Source: Sipunculus nudus (taxonomy: Eukaryota; Annelida; Sipuncula; Golfingiida; Sipunculidae). Taken from it: DNA of 64,000 nucleotides. The stretch is taken from positions 34,667,339-34,731,338 of the forward strand of contig CM049316.1 of the NCBI GenBank assembly GCA_026874595.1. The letters run 5' to 3'. The translations under genes and the position numbers were made by a program. The notes below the pieces were generated by a model, which saw only the letters and a list, made by a program, of their open reading frames with translations, was not told the DNA's origin and made no database searches. The stretch's first letter is position 1. Each line of letters starts with the position of its first letter. Of the stretch, positions 37,970-48,765 are shown one piece after another.

Positions 37970-39260
37970 TATATATGTAACTTAGGTAAATACAGGTGAA
38001 AACAGGTACATCTGTATTACCTTCATTTCCGCTCACTGGTATATCACCAAAGTGATCCCTTTATCCTGTTCAGCTAATCCGTTTACCATTGGATCAAGAT
38101 AAGGTAAATATAAGAATTTTTTTACTCTAAGGTAATAATTAATTAAAGGTAAGTTAAAGGTAAATCATTCCGTTTTAATTGTGGAAAGGTAACCACCGAC
38201 AAACCACATTGGGCAAATAAAATTCGATTTTTCTGTGCAAATCAAATATTTTTTTACCTGAAAAGCTTGCTGACCAAAGAAGCGTATTCTAGGACTCCGT
38301 TAACATATAACACATATGTTTACATGTACAGGTTAGTTTAGGTAAATATAAGTAAATTATTTTTTCTGAATGTGTACGCAAACACCTTATTGATCATTAC
38401 AGTTACTAATAATTTATACCTTATCGATTTATTGACTGTATAATTCACTTTTGATATAAGAATAGATGCAGTAATACAGTAATTAAGTTACCTATGTAAA
38501 TACCTTTGTCCTTCAACTTATCTAATTACATGTGACAGTGACAAAATCATGCTGAATAGTGGCAGAAAAAAATATGGATGAACAAGTGTCAACTTTGTCA
38601 ACACATATTATATTTTGATTTTACAGACACTTAAAATATAAATTGATAAAGTTGGATATGGTTACATATTAAAATATACTCACCTGTACAGGTGAGTTTA
38701 GGTAAATACAGGTAAATTATTTTTTAGTGTAGAATATATTTATACATGTTATAAGGGAGACCAGTAAAACCAAAACTTAATACTGTGTGCCATGTGTAAA
38801 ATATATGAATTACGTGTACTAACTCCACTACTTATCGGGTTACCTGAAATGATACCTTTGATCTTAAACAGATTTAATTAACTTTGCAAGTCGAGAATAT
38901 AAAGACAACTTTCAGTTTAAAAGTGGAAAGGACATTTTTGAAGGAGTCAAAACAATATGCAGAAACTATCTTTAAATCACCTACACAGCCGCTACACGTG
39001 TATATTTCAATGTTGGCAATTGCTACCTGTAAAAATGTACTCACCTTCACAGGTGAGTTTAGGTAAATAAAGGTAAATTCTCATTTTTTATTTAAATTAT
39101 ATAATTATACTTGTTATAAGAGACATAACCAAAAAATATTTATTTTTGTGCAAAATATATGAATTATGGGTTCAAACTGCACTAATTATCTAGTTACATG
39201 TAATATAACTTTTTATCTCAAATTAAATATATTTTAACATGTGCAGGCAGGAAACAAATT
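37970..39260 (+). repeat. ~360-bp degenerate tandem repeat
   Basis: Four units are anchored by TTAGGTAAAT at 37,982, 38,339, 38,699 and 39,059, a nearly constant 357-360 base spacing. Units share the CAGGTGAGTTTAGGTAAATA core, then an AT-rich arm with TTATACxTGTTATAAG and AAAATATATGAATTA in the last two. GGTAA repeats also occur between units at 38,100-38,170. A 60-residue ORF in the third unit is not credible. Confidence 0.85.
38679..38696. promoter_or_regulatory. Perfect 18-bp palindrome with two E-boxes
   Basis: CTCACCTGTACAGGTGAG is its own reverse complement and holds CACCTG and CAGGTG. The next unit has CTCACCTTCACAGGTGAG at the same place and the previous unit has a decayed form. CACCTG is the core bound by Snail/ZEB and some bHLH factors; no function is shown here. 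Confidence 0.6.
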
Positions 39261-39742
39261 GCTGATGGAAGGATTTTAATCTGTAAATCTGGAAAATTGT
39301 GTCACCTTGGTTGTAAATGTTTCATGCTATAAAAAAATTGCTGTTTAGTTGGTCTGGGCGTTTATGCTGCACAGGCATAAATCCAGGTGCGACAGGTTAA
39401 CAGGTGTGCACTTGGTACGATCAACAATTAGCCTAAATAAACATTGATATATCCAAAACCTTCCCATTCGGTACATTGCTGATGTACTAGAATGTGAAAA
39501 GAAAACAAATATGTCTTTAATTTGTGAAAACATTTGTTATTTTCCTAATTGAGGGGATCCATGCAATTTTCTTTTGAAGTATTCGCCCCTCCGCGGCTGA
39601 CGGTGTTTGAGTGATAATAAATGAATTTAACAATATGTAGCACAGAAGGTACATTAACGAGGCGGTTTTGCAGACTTAATTCGAAGGATTTTACTGGTTT
39701 ATAAGGGGTACTGATGAAAAAAGGTCAAAATACACATTACGG
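39261..39742. other. Flank between the 360-bp repeat and the piggyBac relic
   Basis: No gene seen. If the piggyBac copy were longer, its C-terminal coding part should lie here on the minus strand, but I could not recognise it. Confidence 0.4.
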
Positions 39743-40669
39743 TTACGATACTGATACGCTGTAGTTAACGGGTAAACCTAAACCAAAGGTAGACCTAGCT
39801 GCTTTTGACTTCCTAGTATAAACATTAAAAACTAAACAATACCCAGTTACAGACTCGCACAGCTTCCAGACCTTGATGCCCCACTTGGTTGGCTTACTGG
39901 GAATGTATTGCTTAAAATCAAGCCTGCCTGTGAACCCTATTATAGCCTCATCAACACTCAAGTTTCTCCTAGGCAGAGAAGCTGAAGAGAAAGATGGCCT
40001 AAGCTGAGTGTTCAGAGGTCTCACCTTATGTAAAGGGTCAAAACCCCGCCTACCTCTTGTCGGGGCTGTGGCAGAATCTGTCAGATGTAAATACTTGTTA
40101 ATATTCAAAAACCTGGTCTTGGTGATGATCGAGGAAATCTAGTCACATCGGTAGCAGGGGTCCAGGCTCGAGTAACACCACAGCTGCGGCAGACACTTCA
40201 CACCCATCATCATTTTTATGGCAAAATGCCCTCACCTCATCCAGGGTCACGGCGTGCCACAGAGGGTCGGCATTGACGGACGCACCTGCTCCGCGTACCT
40301 TTTCGTCTCTGTGACAATGAACTGAAAAAAAAGCTAATGGTAAAAACAAAAGAAAAAAATCAAGGAGCCCTACATCCGTGTCCATCTGGTGTCCTGGCCC
40401 GGTTCTTTGAATGAAGGGCTCGACGTCGGCCTGGCCAGTCGCCCGCTTCCAGGACCCGGGGTCATCGTCAAGGACACCACCGATGTCACTCTCGTCCTCG
40501 CGCTCCTCTTAGCTGTCATCCTCCGTGACAGCGATGTCGGACTCGTTCCCATGTCCCTCTTTCAGCTGTTGTCTCTTCTGGCGAGGGGCAAGCCCCACTT
40601 CCTACGTAATCCCCATAAAAAATTCTTATCACTCTGGGAGCTCTCAAAAAGCTGGTCCATGTTGACCAT
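39743..40669 (-). pseudogene. piggyBac-type transposase pseudogene
   Basis: Read from 40,669 down, the frames give MDQLFESSQSD, an acidic ESDIAVTEDDS segment, then ETKRYAEQ (40,309-40,286) matching the ETNRYA signature of piggyBac transposases. Next come DPLWHAVTLDEVRAF and, from 40,108, a 121-residue frame with YLHLTDS, LHKVRPL, LSVDEAIIGFTGRLDFKQYI and PTKWGIKVWKLCES. SVDE holds the first catalytic aspartate of the DDE/D core; GYCLVFNVYTRK follows as in the family. At least one stop and several frameshifts break it, and the last catalytic aspartates and the cysteine-rich tail are missing. The relic is markedly GC-rich against its surroundings, which fits a once-foreign element. Confidence 0.88.
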
Positions 40670-41455
40670 CCACAATGGCCGACTGTAACGGCCACGTGGT
40701 TAATAGCAAATCAAATGCTCGGCGTCCGTGCTTGTTTTAAATAATGATCACGTGACATAACAAACGCACAGGTGTGTGTCATTTGCTTACATGCAAAAAT
40801 GGTGGATGACAATCGAGATTTTATATTATAAACAGACGCCAATTACATGTATGTAAAAATGACCTCTAGCGGGCGCATCCGGGCGCTTTGAAATCTAGCC
40901 CTGTGACAACCCGCGGCCGTTAGAGGGCGCCGTTGGAGTTTAACTCCGACGTTACAACTCTGACGTTATAGTAAGATACATGTATCGTATTATTTATTTT
41001 CATCTTACCTTAATTTTCTTGTCGTGAGCTACCTGAATTATCTTGTAACATGATGTTTTTCACATCATTTTTTTTCATGTGGGTTGTTTCCACGGACAGC
41101 ATGTTCTCCTAGAAATAACGCACTGCAATTCTAGTGAAGATTTGAAGATCACGGTCGTACAGTCCTCGGAGGACAAATGTGCGTAAAATTGTCATTTGGC
41201 GGTTTTTTAAGACTGAAATCTGAACACCACGTCTTGATTAGAAACGTGCTAAAGACAATTATGATATAACCATTCAAATATAAAACCCTTAAGGGCTAGG
41301 TCGATATACCGGTAATCCTTTCCAAATCGATACGCTACATCGATATGGTTTACAATATGCTTTGCAGGCTGTATTGAAACACAATGATTGCAAAAACACA
41401 TATGGGTACAATTCTTACATAAACTATAATCACAACTATTTATAATCCTAAAGCT
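40670..41455. other. Flank of the piggyBac relic, GC-richer near 40.86-40.96 kb
   Basis: Possibly the 5' non-coding part of the piggyBac element. A TTAA, the family's target, sits inside a near-palindrome GGAGTTTAACTCC near 40,936, but a matching terminal inverted repeat on the other side was not found, so no element end is called. Confidence 0.3.
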
Positions 41456-41458
41456 ACT

Positions 41459-41506
41459 TATATATGTATATATAAATATATATATATAATATATTTAAAA
41501 TACTAA

Positions 41507-41552
<46 letters not shown>
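41459..41552. repeat. Interrupted (TA)n microsatellite
   Basis: TA tracts with AAATAT and AATACT interruptions over about 90 bases. Confidence 0.93.
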
Positions 41553-41554
<2 letters not shown>

Positions 41555-41954
41555 TATTTAAGGATATGACTGCCTCGCTTTTTATGCTAGCTTCATTAGG
41601 TACTATGTTAATCTGAAGAATTCCATGCTGGTTTCGGACTTCGTGACAAATCGGAAACATGATTTTCCTGGAGTCTATTAGGCCCTGTGTGACGTACTAT
41701 CGGCCCTGTGTGTGTAACACTGAGAAGAAAGACGCAATCGTTTGCGAGTGAATCAAGACTGTGACCCTGCAGACCGCTCCTTCTGGGTTATGCCGAACGT
41801 GAAAAATCTCAATGCCTCGGCTGATATTCACACCCACGATCTCCCGGATTTGAGCCCTTTGCTGTAACCATAAACCACGGAAGTCGATTAATCTATTCTG
41901 TTTGTGCTCCTGCGTAAGATAATGACATATCCAAATGCCATAACATTAATCCGC

Positions 41955-42130
41955 GATGCTGGCTTTATGACGTAATTATTCAATCGTGTATAGCCCACTA
42001 TCCTAGCACTAAGAGTCATAATTTGTAGTTCCTGTATTGTTAGACAATGCGGGTACTATTAATATGTTGGATAAGATTTCAATCTCAGAAACCATATTCT
42101 AGTACGTGGTATATTATGTAAGCCGTACAT
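41955..42130 (+). repeat. Left part of the segment outside the tandem unit
   Basis: It matches 34,917-35,095 of the old copy (GTAATTATTCA, TATTGTTAGACA, ATTTCAATCTCAGAA). It is absent before the second tandem copy, so the tandem duplication started at 42,131. Confidence 0.7.
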
Positions 42131-43844
42131 TTAAAAGGTCAGATGTTCACGGGACAAAAATACTGCTGTAGCTGAGGAATGGCTTCCAAGTAACGTAATA
42201 TGGATAACAAGAATGTTGAATGAAGTTTAATATAGGACCTAAAGAAACCAGCGTTTCCATCGGGTGATAATACAGTGACGCAGCGCGGTAGGGAATACTA
42301 AATGCCAATGATTTTTTAACCAAAAACGTGGGTGGTTGTTTCTGTATTCTCTGGGAAATGTTCCATCCAAAAAGTGAATACTCGAAATTCAATAAAAAGT
42401 AGATATTTTAACGCACAAATTACACCTGTTATCTGTCAATAAGATATTTGTCTTGTGTGTTTTGGGAATCCTGCTTTTGTTACACAGTGATGGTTGTCGT
42501 TTATTGTCCGTTTTTTTAGATAAAATTCTGTGTACTTGCTTGGCTTTTACGAACAGTTTGAACGTGCGGGTTTATTGTTAACCAACTCATTAATTTCCGA
42601 CATTTAATTAAAATTTTAGTTAATTTCAAAAATAACATCCTAGGTATCAAAACAAATAAAAAGAAAACTTAAATAAACAGATTTCTAATGAACCAAACAT
42701 GAACCGTGAAACCGATGTCAGATCGGGTCTCACCGGTGGTCTGTCAGCCGCCATTTCTGAACACTGTTCGAATATCAGAGATTTAATCTATGAATCATTT
42801 TAATGTGGGCATCTACGAGTCTACATTGCAATTAAGAAGAGGATTTCACATATAATGTACCAGCGATTTATGGAACCACATGTTAATTAGTCTTATCAAC
42901 TTGGATACAACTATCAATTTTTTTTCTGGTCACGGATTACCTCGAAAGTCCGCCCTCTATCCTGCGTCACGCCAATTGTTGTTTGAGCTGCACATTATTA
43001 TTAGGATTTAATTCGTAAGAGTAAAATAAATTACGATAATCTTTTCATTCAATCAGCGCTTTGCAAAGATTGTGCTTTCTCCTTCTCGCTTTTTCCTTTA
43101 CAATAATTGTGATTTATGCCGATTTTCCATTCGCATCAAAAACTTTCTTTGACAGAACGATTGGCAGACATGTTCAACCTTACACACATGTATATCATAT
43201 GCATAAATGATTTTTCCCAGAGTTGAAATTATGAAATTACTTCCGGTTAAATGAATATCTACCTGCTAGAGCGCTTATAATTACATTGGTCCTTAATGTA
43301 GGATAATCACCGATTTAACTATATTAATGTAATTTTCCTAATCGGGGATTTCAAGTGGTACAAATCATTTAAAGATATCCAATCTACCTTTAAACTTCAA
43401 ACTCTCTCAAGTTTAAACGTCCCATTTTCCTTGTTTAATATTTCTAATATTGTTCGCTTGTTATTTTCCCTTTAGTCGCTAATACATGTAGGATTCAGTA
43501 TATTCTATTGAATAAAGCTTTTGCAGGTCTTCAATGACTTATGTACTTGTAATACAATGTATTTAAATTGCAATCATTAACGCTTCTTTTGTCACCCCTG
43601 CAATTGGTAAATTTGGTCGTTTAGCGTAAATAAAAATATAAATATTCTCATAAACTTATTTCCATAGATATTTTATACTATTTACTCTTGTTTTAGCTTT
43701 TAAAACAGAACCATATTGAAGACCAGCGTAAACCTGGGTTGTTTATCCTCATAAATCATCTATTATTTAAACATATAAATAATCAATACCAGCTTGGATG
43801 GCGTATTGGCAGCCTTACATGTGAATAAAATGGAAATTTAAAAT
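42131..43844 (+). repeat. Tandem duplication unit 1 (1,714 bp)
   Basis: Nearly identical to 43,845-45,547, directly adjacent and in the same direction. Only scattered single-base and small indel differences are visible, for example CAGCGCGGTAGG against CAGCGGTAGG. Non-coding; the only ORF shared by both (about 80 residues, minus strand) is frame-shifted between copies. Confidence 0.95.
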
Positions 43845-45547
43845 TTAAAAGGTCAGATGTTCACGGGACAAAAATACTGCTGTAGCTGAGGAATAGCTTC
43901 CAAGTAACGTAATATGGATAACAAGAATGTTGAATGAAGTTTAATATAGGACCTAAAGAAACCAGCGTTTCCATCGGGTGATAATACAGTGACGCAGCGG
44001 TAGGGAATACTAAATGCCAATGATTTTTTAACCAAAAACGTGGGGAGTTGTTTCTGTATTCTCTGGGGAATGTTCCATCCAAAAAGTGAATACTCGAAAT
44101 TCAATAAAAAGTAGATATTTTAACGCACAAATTACACCTGTTATCTGTCAATAAGATATTTGTCTTGTGTGTTTTGGGAATCCTGCTTTTGTTACACAGT
44201 GATGGTTGTCGTTTATTGTCCGTTTTTTTAGATAAAATTCTGTGTACTTGCTTGGCTTTTACGAACAGTTTGAACGTGCGGGTTTATTGTTAACCAACTC
44301 ATTAATTTCCGACATTTAATTAAAATTTTAGTTAATTTCAAAAATAACATCCTAGGTATCAAAACAAATAAAAAGAAAACTTAAATAAATAGATTTCTAA
44401 TGAACCAAACATGAACCGTTAAACCGATGTCAGATCGGGTCTCACCCATGGTCTGTCAGCCGCCATTTCTGAACACTGTTCGAATATCAGAGATTTAATC
44501 TATGAATCATTTTAATGTGGGCATCTACGCGTCTACATTGCAATTAAGAAGAGGATTTCACATATAATGTACCAGCGATTTATGGAACCACACGTTAATT
44601 AGTCTTATCAACTTTGATACAACTATCAATTTTTTTTTTCTGGTCACGGATTACCTCGAAAGTCCGCCCTCTATCCTGCGTCACGCCAATTGTTGTTTGA
44701 GCTGCACATTATTATTAGGATTTAATTCGTAAGAGTAAAATAAATTACGATAATCTTTTCACTCAATCAGCGCTTTGCAAAGATTGTGCTTTCTCCATCT
44801 CGCTTTTCCTTTACAATAATTGTGATTTATGCAGATTTTCCATTCGCATCAAAAACTTTCTTTGACAGAACGATTGGCAGACATGTTCAACCTTACACAC
44901 ATGTATATCATATGCATAAATGATTTTTCCCAGAGTTGAAATTATGTAATTACTTCTGGTTAAATGAATATCTACCTGCTAGAGCGCTTAAAATTACTTT
45001 GGTCCTAAATGTAGGATAATCACCGATTTAACTATATTAATGTAATTTTCCTAATCGGGGATTTCAAGTGGTACAAATCATTTAAAGATATCCAATCTAC
45101 CTTTAAACTTCAAACTCTCTAAAGTTTAAACGTCCCATTTTCCTTGTTTAATATTTCTAATATTGTTCGCTTGTTATTTTCCCTTTAGTCGCTAATACAT
45201 GTAGGATTCAGTATATTCTATTGAATAAAGCTTTTGCAGGTCTTCAATGACTTATGTACTTGTAATACAAAGTATTTAAATTGCAATCATTAATGCTTCT
45301 TTTGTCGCCCCTGCAATTGATAAATTTGGTCGTTTAGCGTAAATAAAAATATAAATATTCTCATAAACTTATTTCCATAGATATTTTATACTATTTACTC
45401 TTGTTTGAGCTTTTAAAACAGAACCATATTGAAGATCAGCGTAAACCTGGGTTATTTATCCTCATAAATCATCTATTATTTAAACATATAAATAATCAAT
45501 ACCAGCTTGGATGGCGTATTGGCAGCCTTACATGTGAATAAAATGGA
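43845..45547 (+). repeat. Tandem duplication unit 2
   Basis: Starts TTTAAAAGGTCAGATG like unit 1 at 42,131 and ends GTGAATAAAATGGA like unit 1 at 43,821-43,834. Few differences mean a recent event or ongoing gene conversion. If the assembly is haplotype-collapsed, a false duplication must be considered. Confidence 0.95.
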
Positions 45548-46043
45548 ATTAAGCTAAAGAAATACCCGACAGTTTTACATTCCCACGTTCAAAGTAATTG
45601 AGGCGGCCCTGCCTAAGAGGTGCCTACTGACGTTACATCATGTCATTTGTATAGATTGTGCTGCCCATAACTATTATTTACTGAGCTAATCTACAGACTG
45701 AAAATAAAACAAAAAACTTGTTTTCATAATAATGTGTCAGCAAATGTGTTTTTTTTCTATGAAAGATGCTTTATTCGATTAATAATTTGACAATGCCAAG
45801 ATACGGCACAAATGAAAATTTTAATCCTGAAATACTTCCAAACTTGCCCAAATGGGAAATGTTCGCTTGTTTTCCCTCCCAGTTGTCGTCAGGACCAACT
45901 TCTAAAGATCCTGAGCATTCAAGTTTAATCCAAGTTGTTTGGCAATATTCAGACTGCTTTGAGGAACAAATATGGAAACAAAGTCCGCCACGCACACGCA
46001 AACACACATACACACATAGGGAACTATTAAGAAATGATATTTT

Positions 46044-46052
<9 letters not shown>
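45548..46052. other. Non-coding stretch with unsupported ORF
   Basis: A 153-residue plus-strand ORF (45,766-46,227) passes through a CA-rich part and a (TA)n tract. Its first 80 residues match nothing I know. I do not call it a gene. Confidence 0.4.

Positions 46053-46086
<34 letters not shown>
46053..46086. repeat. (TA)n microsatellite
   Basis: About 17 TA units, preceded by an imperfect CA-rich tract at 45,990-46,018. Confidence 0.93.
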
Positions 46087-46090
<4 letters not shown>

Positions 46091-48295
46091 ATATATTCTC
46101 CGGGTGCTGGCTTAAGACAGTCCATGGACATAAAAAAGAAGAGAGACATCAACGCCAACATTTCAAACAATCATATTATTTGCATAACATATACAGATTG
46201 TTGCTAAACTTTCAGCTACCCCTGTAGCCTTCGTCAGAGCGACTGACTATCAGTAAACAGAGCAGACATTGTCACATGACGTCACTGACACACAAATGAC
46301 ACGCAGTAATTTTCAATTGAATTAATGTGTTACTTGATTCACAATAACATTTTGCATTAAATAGTTAGTCATATACCTCCTCTCTCTTTCCACAATATTT
46401 GAGAAAAACCAACATCACTTTGACACTTTGACACTTCGCCATGACCGTAGCCGGTACTGGTTCACGCGTCTCCTTTATTTTCATACAGAAGTTACTGTAG
46501 AGGAAGATATTGAACTGGGGACTATGATGCTTCCATCAGCATTCAAACAGAAGCCCAAAGAGCTCCGCAAAACCATTTCTTGAAATTCCTTTTACTCTGG
46601 GCAATATCTAACAACGTTTTGATAAGAGAGACATTCGTTGTGAATTATTTTGACGTAACATAAACACCTAATATTTATTTTCGAGCTTCACTTTCTTATT
46701 TCCGCAACAGGTTCATTTACTTAGACTACTTCTACGGATCGATTGACCTCGTTTGAAAAGTCAAAGAGGAGCAATTTTTAAAATAATTAACATTGTCATT
46801 GAGTGTTATGTAAGCGCTTAGTCTAAGAGAGCCCTTCGGTTAGATAACTGTTATTGAGTAGAAAAATTAGTCTAATTTTCATTCCAATTAGAAATATCAA
46901 AATCCATAAATAAAAAAAAATATCATATTTCCATGATCAAATTTTACAAAATATCAGAAAAATTTCGACATTTGCGGATACTAATGACAGGAATTTGATG
47001 ATTGTGCTTTTAGAAAAGTTATTCATTATTAGATTAAGTGATATTCCGGAAGGACGGGGAGTAGTGGATGGGACCGGCGGGGCATGGTCCTGCAGTTTGC
47101 ATGCTGATGGACATCACATAGTATTATCAGGAATGACAAGTATGTTTAGAAAACATTAAACTAATTCTGTTGATCAGGTGTCTAAAAGCATATATCCAAA
47201 GCCTATGTGGGCAATTTCGACGTTTTGGTGCCCAGTTATCGCTAGGTCTTAATTCCCTCAGGACCGTGACGGCCGAAGAAGAGTTTACGGGATTATTTCT
47301 GGTTACCAAAGGGGAGAAGCGGGTAAGTTTTTGATCAGTACAGTTCATTGTTTAGTCAAGGCAGACAGTTTTGTCACTGTCTAGAAGATTTGCTAACAGA
47401 ACATGATTTCTCTTGGGGTAGGGGACGTGTTAGAACTTTATTTAACCCTGGCCGACTTAGCGCGCCTTCAAGCGTTATGAGACACCAAAATCCGGTTGCC
47501 AGCCTAAGCGTTGCTGCAGGAAAGGAAACATTGATTTTTCTTTCAAAGGGAAAAATGGTGATAATTTAGAATTTTGGAATAATAATTTTGAAGATAGGGG
47601 GTTTTAAATGAGTCTTTCATTGAAGGTACCATGGGGTTTCTGTCATTCACTTATTTAGAGGCGTTTGACAAAGTATCATTTGGCTTCTCACAGTTTTTTT
47701 TTTGGTAGAATGAAGCAATTTTATTAAATTACAATTGAATGAATCAATTTGTAGTTTCGTCATATTCTTTTTTAGATAATCTGTTTATTGTGAATCTCAT
47801 TATAAGAAAAACTAAAGATACGTTTCACGTCAACTGCCTAATTAAATTGTCTTGAATGTAACTATCCTATCGAATGCAGCTGAATATTTAAATAAATTCA
47901 AACGTAACGTTTTTCATAATAATGTTTGGGAAATTTGAGCAAAAATTATAAAAATTGTGTTTAAGGAAAATATATATTTCATAATATGAGATGATTTTTG
48001 GGAGAGGGCTTTTGTTTATATATAAAAATGGCGGGGGGGGGGGGGGGTTGCGGTTTGAGGGGTGTCCTTATTCCGGGCGCCGAGGGTCTTCTATCGGTTC
48101 TCCTGAGTTTATAACGTCGCATTTTCATACAGAGCGCTAGGCCCAGGGAATAAGCTGCCTCGTGCACATTCCAAGGGGCTTGACATAAACTGAAACTAGA
48201 TGTATAAAATCTTTAAGCGTCAAGTTAACAAGATGAATAATCCATTCAGATGTTATAGTAAATAAATCAAGACTTGATAATGGCAAAGTTATTTG
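46087..48295. other. Non-coding stretch, possible repeat remnant at its start
   Basis: 46,095-46,245 (an AACGCCAACATTTCAAAC block followed by GTAGCCTTCGTCAGAGCGAC) resembles a dispersed repeat type known from invertebrate genomes, but no second copy is present here. A run of 15 G lies at 48,034-48,048. No gene is supported. Confidence 0.35.
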
Positions 48296-48413
48296 AATTT
48301 GATGTTCATACTATATACCCAATAATACATACTATATACCCAGTCATACATACTTAATACCCAGTTATCCATATATATCCAGTCATACATATTATATACC
48401 TAGTCATACATAC

Positions 48414-48472
<59 letters not shown>

Positions 48473-48765
48473 CCAGTCATTTAAATTTATCCAGTCACAC
48501 ATACTATATACTCATGCAGTCATAAACAGTATATACCCAGTCAAACATACTTTATAGAAATATATATATATAGCCAGTCATCCAATTATATCCTGTCACA
48601 CATACTATATACTCATGCAGTCATGTATATATATTATATACCCAGTCATACATACTATATATCCAGTCATACATACTATTTTCCCAGTCATACATTCCAT
48701 ATACTCAGTCATACCATTTACTCAGTCATATATACAAGTCATACATAATATATACCCAGCCAATT
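48296..48765 (+). repeat. 20-21 bp minisatellite with embedded (TA)n
   Basis: Imperfect units of the form CATACTATATACCCAGTCATA are repeated for about 470 bases, interrupted by a (TA)n tract at 48,420-48,471. Units differ by small changes, so the array is not very young. The CCAGTCATACAT core is the most constant part. Confidence 0.88.

Noticed and set aside
40920-40950. TTAA-bearing near-palindrome as the end of the piggyBac element
   Set aside because: No matching terminal inverted repeat was found on the far side of the pseudogene, so a boundary cannot be called.
45766-46227. 153-residue plus-strand ORF, one of the longest in the window
   Set aside because: It crosses CA-rich and (TA)n sequence, and its unique part shows no domain, signal or splice context.
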